A stretch of 64,000 nucleotides of DNA from Phlegmacium glaucopus (lineage: Eukaryota; Basidiomycota; Agaricomycetes; Agaricales; Cortinariaceae). Both the position numbers and the translations under genes were made by a program. Within the stretch, counting starts at the first letter, position 1, and every line of letters starts with the position of its first letter. The stretch spans positions 777,142-841,141 of the forward strand of contig MU130157.1 of the NCBI GenBank assembly GCA_015039465.1. The letters are read 5' to 3'. This document shows positions 22,518 to 34,269 of this stretch, piece by piece. Below the pieces are notes generated by a model. That model worked only from the letters and a program-made list of their open reading frames with translations. It searched no databases and was not told where the DNA came from.

Positions 22518-23062
22518 TGGTCTTATTTGTTTGTGGTGCATGCCACCAATTCCAGACAAGTCACTGCATGCATAGACAGGACAGACAAGAGTCAACACAC
22601 ACAAGAAGAAAAGTGACACCAGTATGAAAAGGCTTGATGCACTGATGCCAAGAGTGTGGTTTGGACCAGGTTAGTATTATGCAGGCCTGGCTCAGCCTGA
22701 AAGCCCCAGCTTTGGCTCGGCTTTGAACAGCTCAGGCTTCTCAAAATTGAGCTGTCCATAGGGCCTGGGGCTGGCTTGGGCCCAGCTCAGGCCTAGGCCA
22801 ACAGGTACTTTATATTACAAAATAAAAAAATGACAACCCATCACACAGCCATGTCACATATGGCCATGAGCTATCAAACTAGGTTAAGGTAATATGTAGA
22901 ATGGAGCATAAACAAAAGAAAAGGTGTTGTAAGGGGAAATAAAGGAAAAATCATAAGAATGAGGAGGAATCACATGTGTGCTTACTTGGATTACTAAGCA
23001 ATCTTGGATATAGGTAATGTGCCAAAAATAGGTTTACTGTGGGCAGAGACATAGCAGTCACA
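22518..23062. other. intergenic, GC-rich repeat fragment
   Basis: No gene. At 22680-22800 a GC-rich segment of repeated ggcctggct/agcctga/gctcagg words looks like a transposon end, but no matching partner is found in the window. Confidence 0.4.
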
Positions 23063-25898
23063 TCACCATGCAGTGCAGTCATCAGATGCAGACACAATGT
23101 GCATACCATCAGAAGAGAATACAGCAGATATCACCCTATGTGAATGTCCTTTCAGCTCTGCTTCACACTCTCCTGTGGCTGTATTCCATATCTGTGCAGT
23201 TTTGTCATAAGATGCAGACACAATATGCATACTATCAGGAGAGAAGACAGCAGAATTGACCCAGCCTGAATGTCCTTTTAGCTCTGCTTCACACTCTCCT
23301 GTGGCTGTATTCCATATCCATGCAGTGCAGTCAGCAGATGCAGACACAATGTGCATACCATCAGGAGAGAAGACAGCAAAATTGACCTTCTCTGAATGTC
23401 TGAGAACTGCTTCTGACAGGTTCCATGATTTCCTCCTTCCTAGAGAGAGTTTGCATGGACAGTCCATCCTACTTCCATATGTCTTCCAGATATCTGAATT
23501 TTCTGGAAGGAAAGCTAATGCTGAAGGACATCCTTCAAGACTATTAATTTTAATAAAATTAAAATGTTCCTTCAAAAACCATTCAGCATCAATTACTGTT
23601 GTTGAAAAGAGTTTTTGCCACCTCTATTTTCTATCATCAGCACCATTCATCTACAGCAATGAGGATAACTTACAATTGCCCAACTCTCTAGCTTTTGCAA
23701 TGAATGCATTGCAGTTCCCAACTTCCCTAAGATGCTTACACAATCCATCCATCACAGAAGATGTCTCTGGAAAAAATGATTTGATTCAGCAAATCCATTG
23801 TTGTTGTCTGCATAGGTGAAATGCAAAGCCCAGCTACCACAACTATATGCAAGAGATTCAGAAATCTCTCCACATCTCCTCTCTGCCAGGTAAGGTACAA
23901 TTTCTTTTCCTGACCCATTCTTCATCCATTAATGACAGACACTGAAGTGCCAGGGATGTATGTGAAGCAGATAGGTCAAGATAGTGCTTTGATGAAAGAA
24001 TTTGGTTACTGATGAAATCATAGAAGGAAGCATGGAATATTGAGATGTGCTTAGTAGGCTGTTGAAATGATGGGATATATATCAAAGAACAAAGGGAAGC
24101 AAGGGCAGCTTCAACTCTTTCTATGGGAATTTGCACCAAAACACTAATAGCAGTCATAGAAAGAGGATTGTAGACATATACAACAGCTTTAAGAACTATG
24201 CCTATATCTGACCTTTCCCTAGGATTTGTAGAATCATAAGCAATATCCAAAATTCTTTTATAAAGAACATCCAGTGGTTGGGTGATACCAAATGTTGTTT
24301 CCGAGGTGAAATTGACAACATCTGAAAGGCGCTGGGGCATGCTGGAGCTACCCTTCTGAGCAATATATTTGCAGACAGTTGCTGCATAAATGAACAAAGT
24401 CCCAGACATCTCAACAATGCTCTCAAGTTCATCCTGAGGAGGCCAATTATGCTGATTGTGCTTGGTTTGGCCACCAAGCAAGCAAGCTTTAACATAAAGC
24501 TCAATATCAGCCTTTATAACCTCCTTTTCAACCTCATGAAGGATGAAATTGGAATGACCCAAAGAACCATCAAAAGTCTCCTTAAACACTACTTCTGGAC
24601 GACTAGTGATGAAGAACTTGACTGGAAGAGATTTACTGTGCTTTAAGATCACAGAAAGCAACTCAGCCACCAGGGAGTGGTCAGAGCACTCATCCAGAGC
24701 ATCAAGAACAATAACTGGGACAACTACTCCTTTGCTGGTATCCCTGTATGCAGCAGTGAGTGGCCTAACAATGAAATTCAGGAATTGTTTGCCAATCCTC
24801 CAAGATCCGCAGTCAGGATTGGCTTCCACTACATCTAGGATGAGTTGGGACAGAGAGGGAAGATACCCACTGACAGCCAGCTGCAGGGAGATGGTGGGAA
24901 TGATACAACGAACATCACTGGTATCAACCCGAAGATGAGAACAGAAAAAGCAACCAACGAGGGAATCCATTTCATCAAGGATTTCACTGAGAGAGTAAGC
25001 AAGTGTTGTTTTGCCGGTTCCGGCCATCCCATTGAGCCAGTACACCTTTGTGGTCGTATTATCACTTGCCCATGCTCGCAGTGTATCAAGGATTGCCTTG
25101 CGGGTGTTCTGTGTGCATGCGTTGCGTGGAACGGGAGATGCTGCGTCATATTTCGCAAACTCGGCGCGTGGCAAGAGATTCTCACGTAACGCAGTCTATG
25201 AATTATGTTTTAGCGAAGGTCGCCCTAGTTAAAACCATACACGCACTAAGATTCGAAGCTGCGTTCGTTCATTTCCCTCAGCGGTGAATATATTCTGGAC
25301 CTGACAAAATGGAACCGTTAGCATGTAGTTTGGCAGTCAACGGTCCTAGAATGACACTTACCTTATTAGCCATGGTAATCGTTGCCTGTGGCATGTATAC
25401 ATTTTGAGCACCTGGCAAGAAAGACATTGGACTATCAGCGTTCGGAGAGATGTGCTAAACGAGCAGTAATTAGCGACGACGGTCGTGAATGCAACATGGA
25501 CGCTGACCATAGCCGGAGTTCCTGGTTTTGGATCACTAGCAGAACCAAATTCCGTGAGAACGGCGGGTATCGATGCTGAAAGAGGTACGGAATTTGGAGG
25601 GGACAGCATGTATGTTTCCGAAGTTGCAACCGCATTGGCAAATTTGTGATCGACGCCGACGACAGGGACCATTTTGGGCGGCAAATATGACTTGAAAGTA
25701 TGAGTCGACAATGTTGGTCAACGGGGATTGACCTGCTTACCTTGTTCCTGCATCTGTATGGTTACCAGACGCTGAATCGACGACGATCGATGCTAGTGTG
25801 GGCGGGTGTGACGAATGGACATGAGAAGATAACTTCCCCTTAAAATGACGAAAAGTTTCTTTTATGCGGTTGATCTTGGATGGTCTTTCGCTCGACAT
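23063..25898 (-). pseudogene. NACHT-WD40 (STAND/NLR-like) receptor, decayed C-terminus
   Basis: The first exon starts at ATG 25898 (MSSERPSKINRIKETF), a basic N-terminus usual in mushroom NACHT proteins. A small exon ends NVYMPQATITMANK (about 25375), another motif seen in this family. The NACHT domain follows in an exon to 23858: Walker A GMAGTGKTTLAYS (about 25010), Walker B VIVLDALDEC (about 24690), then KFFITSRPEVVF. Downstream the frame shifts near 23866 and UAG codons appear near 23665 and 23640, so the linker is broken. At the end are WD40 repeats (GHSGWVNSAVFSPDSMHIVS and similar) that are almost identical to one another; the last is cut by a stop at 23063. Family members act in non-self recognition and programmed cell death. 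This copy probably lacks a full sensor. 5' exon joins between 25400 and 25750 are uncertain. Confidence 0.78.
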
Positions 25899-26051
25899 GA
25901 TGATAGTCAATGGACAGTATTAGTTCCCATGGTGAAGTCTATACTTACTAAGTAATTGACATCACTTACACATTGACTCTAACTACTTGATCATGTGACG
26001 GCTGGCCACATACAATGTTAGTGTTACCATGCCCTCTGTTCTAGTAGCGGA
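25899..26051. promoter_or_regulatory. shared divergent promoter region
   Basis: 153 bp separate the start of the NACHT gene (minus) from that of the GUP1-like gene (plus). No specific motif is assigned. Confidence 0.4.
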
Positions 26052-28312
26052 ATGAATGACATTAGTCTATTACCAGTCCATTCACCCACATACCCACCAG
26101 ATAATACCTCAGTTACCACACCCATGCCCCCTTACCGGTCTGAAAAGCCTTTAGAAGCCCCAACTCGGAGCGCAAAGGGAATTGCGCGTTTAACTGTCCA
26201 CATTCCTTCGGCGTTCCCTCGAAACATTGACAAGGCGCCGCACAATACAGGAGTATCACCTTCACGATGGAGCACTGTCGAATTCAGAATCTACTATGTA
26301 GTGGCCTTGTTTGTTATTCCAGCGATGATCTGGATACCAATGTCGTTGAGTCTGCGTAAGTTCGCTTCTTATGCTAAGGCTAGGAGACAATACTCAGTCC
26401 AAGGCAGCTTCACATCCAAACTACGATCGTTACGCCTCAAAACTATCGGAAGGCTGGGTTTACAAGCGACTTGTGGTGAGTTATCTCATCCTCGACCTCT
26501 CGCACAGCTTAAGGTTTGACAGGATAATAGCGACCCTCAATATCGTTCCTTCCGAAACAACTTCTATATCCTATGTAAAGCTGCTTTTGGTTATCTCGCT
26601 ATTAAATTCATTGCTCTACGTTGCTTTCCAAACCCATCGCAATCCCGACTCCATCTACTACCCGTGAACTTGGTGCTATCATTGGTCATGATAGTGGCTT
26701 TGCATGGATCAAGCGCTTTCAAAATTCTCCTGATCATGACCATCAACTTTTCGATTGCGATGAATTGTCGTGGGTCTTGGTTAGGTCCTGTTCTCACTTG
26801 GACGTTCAACGGCCTCGTCTTGTTCGCCAATGACATTTATCATGGATACCAATTTAGCAGCCTAGGTCCAAGTTTGTCTTATCTGGTATCTCCGTCATCC
26901 TTGTCTTTTCAACACTACACTAATTTTTTTTGGTAGGATGGCTTCACAGGCGTCTACCCTCGTTGGCATGTCATGTTTAATATCACGATGCTTCGACTCA
27001 TTTCGTTTAACATGGACTACTATTGGTCATGCAAGAGTCCAGAAAGTGTAGAAGTGTGTACGTTCTTAATTTTTATTCCGCCTGAATTTCCTGACGGCAG
27101 ATGGTGTACCGCGATCAGCCTGATCTGCAGCAGCCGTCGGAGAAAGAGCGCGTAACTGTCCCTCATGACGATGAACATTATTCTGCCTTAAACTATATCT
27201 CTTATGTCTTATATCCGCCACTTTACATTGCCGGTCCCATCATGACTTTCAACGACTTCATGTGGCAGGTGAGCTTAGGGTCTCATACAATGGGTTGAAA
27301 CTAACGCAGAACTTAGCATCGGAGACCACTGGGGATGCAATCCAATATGAAAATCATGTATCTGATCCGGTTTATAGTTTGCTACCTGACGATGGAATGC
27401 GTACTTCATTTCATGTATGTTGTCGCTATTAAGGATACGAAATCCTGGATAGGAGATTCACCAGCCGAAATTGCCATGATCGGATTTTGGAATCTTATCG
27501 TTGTCTGGCTCAAAGTAAGATGTTTGCATCATTTTATGCTTTATTAATTGGTATTGATGTATTAATTATAGTTGCTTATTCCATGGAGATTTTTCCGTTC
27601 ATGGGCTTTACTTGATGGAATTGATCCTCCAGAGAATATGGTCCGATGTATGGTGAATAATTATTCAACATTTGGGTTCTGGAGAAGCTGGCATCGAAGT
27701 TATAACCTTTGGATTATCCGGTGTGTTATTATGTTTGTCTTTAAATCATCTTGTTAATTTTTTGGTTCAGGTACATTTATGTTCCTTTGGGAGGCTCGAA
27801 AAACCTCATACTCAACACTGTTTTGGTGTTTTCGTTTGTTGCATTGTGGCATGACCTAACCTTCCGATTGTTGGCCTGGGGTTGGCTTGTCAGTTTGTTT
27901 GTCATTCCTGAGCTGACAGCGTCATATCTACTACCTGCTTCCAAGGTTTCTTTCTGGTTTACTTCCTCTCGATTCTTCCATTAATCTACTTCATGCTCTA
28001 GTTCGGGAAATATCCGTGGTATCGGCATGTTTGTGCTGTGGGCGGTGTCTTGAACATTGTCATGATGATGACTGCCAATCTCGTTGGATTTGTTGTCGGC
28101 ACAGATGGTATTAAATTCCTTGCTACACAATTGTCTGGAACTTGGGATGGTGCACGATTTATGGTCTTAGCTTCTATTTGCGTATTTATTGGGGTTCAAC
28201 TGATGTTCGAGTATCGGTATGTCATTCCTCATTTCCGTATACTGCGTGTCAATTAACCTATTGAGATACTAGGGAGGAAGAACTACGGCAAGGGATTAAA
28301 AGGCGGTGTTAA
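26052..28312 (+). CDS. GUP1: Gup1-type MBOAT O-acyltransferase
   Basis: At least nine exons form a multi-pass membrane protein with an N-terminal cytosolic extension of about 75 residues ([17 protein letters not shown]) and a first helix near [15 protein letters not shown]. Family signatures: [55 protein letters not shown], and the MBOAT core [20 protein letters not shown] followed by FVALWHDL with the conserved histidine. The last exon is reached by a 56-nt intron after FEYR and gives [12 protein letters not shown] before TAA at 28310-28312; reading through that intron gives a shorter, less family-like end. In yeast Gup1 is an ER membrane acyltransferase that remodels GPI anchors and also affects wall and membrane structure; the same role is inferred here. 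No defects seen. Confidence 0.92.
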
Positions 28313-28545
28313 TTACAAGGACATAGACTCCGTTCCGTATATAACGTATATCATAAAATAAAAGTTTCAGGGTCACCACATAGGCAGTTCATTAATTCGA
28401 AGTTGACAACCAAATATCCCGCAATGGTGTATTTGCTAATATTTGCATCTGTCAACTCTTCGACAAGAACTCGATCATTGACTTGCTTGCTTTTAAACTA
28501 TCAGGACAAGTGGACCTGCTTGAATAAATTTTGATATTGCATCGG

Positions 28546-30749
28546 ATGACACCACCCCCACCGAAATTTGGAAGCCGCAATATATTCAACGACTCTTTCC
28601 TCTCGTTTCTACGATGGAATAATAAATCTCAACTAGCGCCTCCAGTACATCATCAAGACTCTCCACGTGGGCCGGAGGACTTGCAAGAGAAACGATATCT
28701 TCTGGCGGAGGGCCATGAATTGTTGGACAAGACCAAGTCATTTCTTGAACAATACTCGGATATCTTTGGGAAAGAGGCTACCAAGAGGTTTCGCAAGACG
28801 GCAGCCAAGTAAGCGAGTTTCAATGCTTAATCCGAGCTATTGAATGATTTCTTCCTACTCTTACATCTTTGCGCTCACAGATTGACTAAGAATGCTCCAT
28901 CCAAGTCAAAACTTCCCAAGAAACCCCTCGCTGACGTTTCCGGCTTCCACCAGAGCGCGAAAGAGTTGTACCAGGAAGTTGAGGTTCGTTGAGCTTATAT
29001 ATATTACACGTTCCGGCAATCACTCATTGTTTAACTGTTACGTAGAACATACTGAGAGAATTGGAGCGGCATTCCCAACATCATGACGGAGATGACCCAC
29101 TAGAGCCACATCACCCCATTACGAGATCACGTTCAAGTTCCCCAGCCCCACTCCCTAGGAAAGCACCATCACCGAAAGTTACCTTTAATACAGAAATGCA
29201 GCCAGACTCTAAGGTCAACCTTACACGCAAAGAATCTACCCGACGTGGGATTGAACTCAAAGATGACCGGCCGCCTGTTGTAGACCTTGCACGACAGGAT
29301 AGTGCTAAGCCTTCCCCACCCTCCAAGAATCGTGATCCGAAAGAGGAAGACCTTAAGCGTTCAGCATCTCATGTGAGTAACTTTTTTTTAAAGCCTTGAA
29401 TTCTTCAGAACCTTGATATCTCGTTTTCCTTCGCATGTAGAGAGATGGACGATCCCGGAAATACGATAGAGACGAACGCCAAGAGGATGACCGTTACAAG
29501 CATCAAGATGATCAGAAACGCTCTGATTCACGGCGTCACACCTCAGATGTAAGCGTTCTATCTTGACTAAAACTGTACGTTTCCGATGACTCATGTAGTA
29601 ATATTAGCAGTATCAAGATGACCAGAAACGCTCTGATTCACGGCGTCACACGTCAGATGTAAATGTTCTATCTTGGTTGAAACCGTACGTTTCCGATGAC
29701 TCATGTAGTGATATCAGCAGTATCAAGATGACCCGAAACGCTCTGATTCACGGCGTCACACCTCAGATGTAAGTGTTCTATCTTGGCTGAAACCGTATGC
29801 TTCCGATGACTCATATAGTGGTATTTAGCAGTATCAAAGTCGCAGTCGGGATAAATCTGACCCTTACCGCGACCGAGATAAAGAGTACAGATCAAAACAC
29901 TACTCCGACTCGAGAGACTATCGCAAAGGCCCTAATGATGATTACGACCGGAATCGAGACCGTAGACGGGATGAGAGGGACGGCGCCCCTCGCAGACGCT
30001 CTCCACGTCGCATCGACCCTCCAAAGCAGCGTGTAGTTCACGAAGATTCTCCATTACAAGTTATTCCAGATGGAGTCCCATTCTCTCCCACTTATGTTGA
30101 TTATCCTTCTGACCGTCGAGAGAGGGATAAGGAACGCGAGCGCGAAAGGGATCGAGAACGGGACCGGGGTGGTCGTGGTGATAGAGACCGCGAACGAAAC
30201 AGGGACAGAGATCGTGATCGTGATCGTACGCGAAGGCTAGATGACTATCATTACGATAAACCTCGCAGGCGGGAGTATGAACGAGAAGAGGACCCCAAAT
30301 ATCGAGGCTATGACAAGTACAGCAAACCTCGACGCTATGAAGATGAATACCGCCCTAAGGATCGTGATCGCGACAGGAATAGGGACAGGGACCCAGAGCG
30401 CGATCGGGATAGGGAACCCAGAGACAGAGAAAGAGACAGGGATCGGAACAGGGATAGAGACAGAGGCAAGGAAAGAGGAGACAGGGACAGAGAAAGGGAA
30501 AGGGAACGAGGGGACAGGGATAGAGGGGAAAGAGACAAGGAAAGGGAACGAGGAGACAGAGACAAAGGAGACAGAGATAGAGACAAAGAGCTACCTCGTC
30601 AACCACAAATCACACTGCATGAAGCCTCACCTCCTTCGACGCCATCGGCTGGTGATCCTTCTGGATCCAAGTTCCAAGAAGTGTTTACCCCTGACCCTCA
30701 TCGCATTGGTGCCTTGCCTCCACCTTCAGAGGCAGGCGCTCATGAGTGA
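28546..30749 (+). CDS. Arg/Asp/Glu-rich protein with a repeated exon
   Basis: From ATG 28546 (MTPPPPKFGSRNIFND) the first exons give a helical N-terminus (EGHELLDKTKSFLEQYSDIF) and a basic linker with RSRSSSPAPLPRKAPS. Then comes the exon ending SDSRRHTSD, followed by two copies of a 51-nt exon encoding QYQDDQKRSDSRRHTSD or a close variant. The long last exon is rich in RD/RE/ER dipeptides (RDRERDRDRNRDRDRG) and ends PPPSEAGAHE before TGA at 30747-30749. The composition resembles RNA-processing factors with RS/RD/RE domains, so a nuclear role in splicing or transcription is plausible but unproven. A second open frame over 30241-30891 is a shadow of the low-complexity tail. Confidence 0.8.
29500..29830 (+). 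repeat. tandem duplication of an exon-intron unit, about 110 bp, three copies
   Basis: Exons 29608-29658 and 29718-29768 (51 nt each) and the end of the exon finishing at 29548 are near-identical. Each is followed by a near-identical intron of about 59 nt. Because the exon is 17 codons and the introns keep phase 0, each copy adds one in-frame protein repeat. Confidence 0.88.
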
Positions 30750-31651
30750 TGTTAGACTGTTAGCTCATTATTTTCGCATCTATCTCCCTTCTTTGAAATC
30801 CCTACCCCCTGTCCTTGCTTTCCCATCGAAATATGGATTGTTTTGTATCATCGATCTCGACTGTTCAACTTGTTTTTTCGTAATTCAGTAGCTGTGTTGT
30901 TTATTTATCTTAATATGTCGAAAGTTAGCTACTCTGTATGTATGGCTTTCTTCGAGCCAGTTACTGTATTATATTAATTTGACTTTCGTGTCATTATTGT
31001 GATGTTGTGATGCATGGCAGTATGTTAGGCTGCGTCTACCGTGCATTCAGAGGAATTGATGGAATCAAATGCCGAGGGCGTTCAAGCCTTTTGATGAGTT
31101 ATGTTACTTATATTATCGCTCAACAAAAATGCTCTATTTACATCAGGCTACCAGCAGTGAGTCGGAAAGCGTGGCATGAATGTTAACACCTTTCGTGCAA
31201 AATGCCTTTCATCAAAGGGTATTGGTCTCGGTGGGCCACTATGGGTATGGCATAAGGGGGTTTGAATGTCAGAATATTGATTTAATACCTCACGAAATTT
31301 TATTATCCAACAGAAACTAAGTTTACTAGTTCATCGCACTGACCGGGCCAAAGCGGTAAGCATCGACGACCGGAACCACTCACGGACGCTTCGAACAGAT
31401 TTATTTATGCGATTTTCCCATATTCCGACGGCTTTCGAGGTGGAGTTGACTTCGACTCTTCTGAATTCACACCAAAATCACAACCTCAGGTTAGGATTTG
31501 AAGGATGAAACTTGGGTGGGTCACGCTTCGATCCGGAACTGGAAGTGGCTCTGGAGCGGTTAGCAAACTGAAATTAAGCAAGCAATATTGACCGTACTCT
31601 CCTCACGAGCCTTATGGGCAACTCAATGGACTTTGTTACAACAAGGTGATT
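30750..31651. other. intergenic, convergent 3' ends
   Basis: It lies between the 3' ends of the RD-rich gene (plus) and the 8-amino-7-oxononanoate synthase gene (minus). No gene or repeat recognised. Confidence 0.5.
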
Positions 31652-33108
31652 TTACAGTTTACTTTCCAACGTTATTCCTACATCTATTGCCCCCGACATC
31701 TTCCCCTTCTCTCGTTCCTTGACTTTGTTCCTCAACGTTTCCTCTGCCCAACTGACAACTCCACGCGCCAGAAGGTCAAGCTCTGCTTTCGTGTTTCCGC
31801 TATGCAAACATACTCTCACTCTATCTTTTCCTTTGGGAACGGTGGGCCATGTGATGGGTCGCGCGTTCATCCCGAGAGCAAGGAGGTAAGCGGATAGTGG
31901 ACGTGGATGGGGGGTAAGTATAGGTATGATAGGAGAAGATAGCTCCGGATGCGAGGAGGTGAGAAGGTGAGAAGGAAGTGAAATAAGGCCGGATGGGATT
32001 TTACGCGATTCAAGGAGCGGTCTAAACGATTGTGTGAAATAAGAAGAGAGGTCGAGAAGTCTGGTAGATAGCTAAATGTGTTTTGAATGAGATCAGAACT
32101 ATTCCTTGGAAGTTTAGAAATGACTTACATATTGTGCGGTCCCGTTTGTGAGCATGTCAAAAGAGCTGTCCGCGGCTATGATATTGACATAGCTGAGTGA
32201 GGTGGTATAAATAAGTGTGCGTGCATAATTCAACAGGTAGTCTCGAATAAGGGTGCTTGTTAATATTACCGCTAATGATGTGTCACCAAAAGTTCAATGA
32301 AAGGAAATGAAAATGACGTACCCCCAGTTGCCGCCAACGCCTTCCCAAACGTGTGTAATCTTGCCAACACCCGGTCCTCCAATCCAAGGAGAGCAACTCT
32401 TCCACGACCCTGCGGTCCATAGATCCCCGTAGAATGAGCCTCATCGACGACAAGATAAGCGTTTTTAAGAGGAAAAACTTCATCCAATAGATCTGCAATT
32501 TCACGCAAGGGCGCAAACGTTCCATCCATGCTATACAAGCTTTCCACCGCCAAAAACAAACTATTTTGGCCAGATCTCAACCCGCCCCTTTCTTGAGTCA
32601 ATCTAATCAGGACCTTTCGCAAGTCTTTGATAGAGTTATGGCTGAAGGAGAACTGGGCTTCGCGTGCACGCGATGCTCTAACTCCGTCGTGCACAGAAGC
32701 GTGGATATACTCGTCGCAGACGACAACATCTCCAGTTTGGGGGATGCAAGAGAAGAAGCCAACGTTGGCGTCAAATCCGGAGTTGAAAAGCAAGGCAGTC
32801 TCTGTATTGAAAAACTTGCACAATCGTCCCTCCAATGCAGCATGCGCACGACCGTTGACCAACAGACGAGATCCACCTGAACCCAGGACGTCTGGTGCCT
32901 CTGAAAGTTTTTTGATGAATAGGTCACGGAGAGTGGATGATTGGGAAAGAGATAGGTAGTCGTTGGAATTGAAGTCGATTAACGGTGAGTTTGAAGACGA
33001 TGTTTCGGGATCTGGGAGTCGTCGACGGATCCATCGCTGATCTCGCGAGGTTAGAGCAGATGTCAGCCTCGCTTCTAACGCCGAATTTTGAATTGGCTTT
33101 GCATTCAT
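31652..33108 (-). CDS. 8-amino-7-oxononanoate (KAPA) synthase
   Basis: A PLP-dependent enzyme of the alpha-oxoamine synthase family (BioF type), which condenses pimeloyl thioester with alanine in biotin synthesis. The first exon (33108 to about 32320) carries LIDFNSNDYLSLS, LGSGGSRLLVNG, FNSGFDANVG, DEYIHASVHDGVR, LVVDEAHSTGIYGPQGRG (the Asp that binds PLP nitrogen) and HTFGKALAATG with the PLP lysine. Two introns of about 50-60 nt follow; the later exons give SSLSYVNIIA-like and TTSLSYVNII sequence and the C-terminal domain ending GITLESKL at 31652. Length is about 440 residues, normal for the family. Related enzymes (serine palmitoyltransferase, ALA synthase) are larger or carry targeting extensions not seen here. 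No partner biotin genes lie in the window. Confidence 0.9.
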
Positions 33109-33454
33109 CTTTTGATGTATAGGTCAACTACCGATGAACCCCTGTTTTTTTTGAAAAACTTTAATACTGGTGCCGGCCCGTCATATTGCAGTTCGAAACA
33201 GGTAGCGGCAGCTGTGGGATTATCAACTTATCATATGTCCGTGAAGTCATCGCTATGGCAACTTGGGGGCAACGGATTTAGAACCATGTTTGGTCCAATA
33301 TGCAATGAATTGGCACTGAATCAATTTTGCGTAAATCAAGAGTACATTAGAAGACAGGACAATCGGTATAGCTGTACATATGTTGCGAAACATTATGCAC
33401 CCATTCCAGGGCTTTCTCACGAGTTGTCTGTTTGAAAGCATTCTAGAAAGTATT
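33109..33454. other. short intergenic spacer
   Basis: It lies between POP5 (downstream end) and the start of the KAPA synthase gene, both on the minus strand. It should hold the synthase promoter; no motif is assigned. Confidence 0.45.
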
Positions 33455-34161
33455 TCAGTCTTGCAGGGCTTCAATCTCGCGAGTGCTGGACTCGAGAAAA
33501 GTGTCATATGAGTCTTGATAAGCGACTACCAATAGTAAAGTCAGGTGAAATACCCAATAATATTGCAGAGTAATTCGTACCAGAGGTTTTGACAAGAGCC
33601 CTATAACGTGCTACAACTTCACGGTTGTGGGCTATAGTGGCGAGCTGGGCATGTTTTATGGTACCTTCACACGCTCTGTCAGTGCAGCCCAAACACTGAA
33701 TGATAGAAGAGGTATTTGCCTGACACATGGACAACGTTGGGGATAAACCTCAAACCCTCAATGCTGGTTAATAATGTCAGAGCACCCCAAGCAATGTTGT
33801 GATGATCTCGAGCAACACGAATGATGCAAACATTTGTCGCCGGTGAGTAATATTTTACTAGTAAAAAGTTCCCTCAGTATACAATTGTAACCAATTGTAG
33901 GAAAACTCACCCGTGAGCGACAGTCCAACAGCGCCCCAACCTGTGTCACCGAAATTGGTCAACACGCTCTGCTTCAATGCAGCCCATATAACCTTTCCAT
34001 CGAGATGATTTGTGGTCCCAGGATTGGGCCTCCCAAGCTGTGATTGAGCTTGTACGATCGGTATGAACTCGACGAGGATCCAACGGTTCTAACAACTTGA
34101 TGGTCTCAGAAAAAATGAAAAAAAGTCCGATACAAATGTTGCTCACCTTGAATCGGACCAT
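33455..34161 (-). CDS. POP5: RNase P/MRP subunit POP5
   Basis: Start ATG 34161 gives the family N-terminus MVRFK, then after an intron NRWILVEFIPI. It continues with TGWGAVGLSLTVKYYSP and IIRVARDHHNIAWGALTLL, and after further introns GTIKHAQLATIAHNREVVAR and a final exon YDTFLESSTREIEALQD before TGA at 33455. This matches the Rpp14/Pop5 fold, a protein subunit of RNase P and RNase MRP that works in tRNA 5' maturation and rRNA processing in the nucleus. Four or five short introns are inferred. The start codon is clear because MVRFK is nearly invariant. No damage seen. Confidence 0.85.
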
Positions 34162-34269
34162 AACGTTCTAGGCTTTCCCCTGAAAATCTTGGAAGACTTT
34201 ACTTATGTAATATTTTTGATGGCCGTATCACGCTTGCACTGGGAGGCTCCTTATTCACGTACTATCACA
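34162..34269. promoter_or_regulatory. 108-bp divergent promoter of POP5 and the Hsp110-TPR-CHAT gene
   Basis: The two genes start back to back. The short spacer must hold both promoters; no clear heat-shock element is identified by eye. Confidence 0.4.

Noticed and set aside
30241..30891. 216-codon ORF and minus-strand Ser/Leu-rich ORFs
   Set aside because: Shadow frames of the RD/RE-rich tail; the frame continuous with upstream exons ends at 30749.
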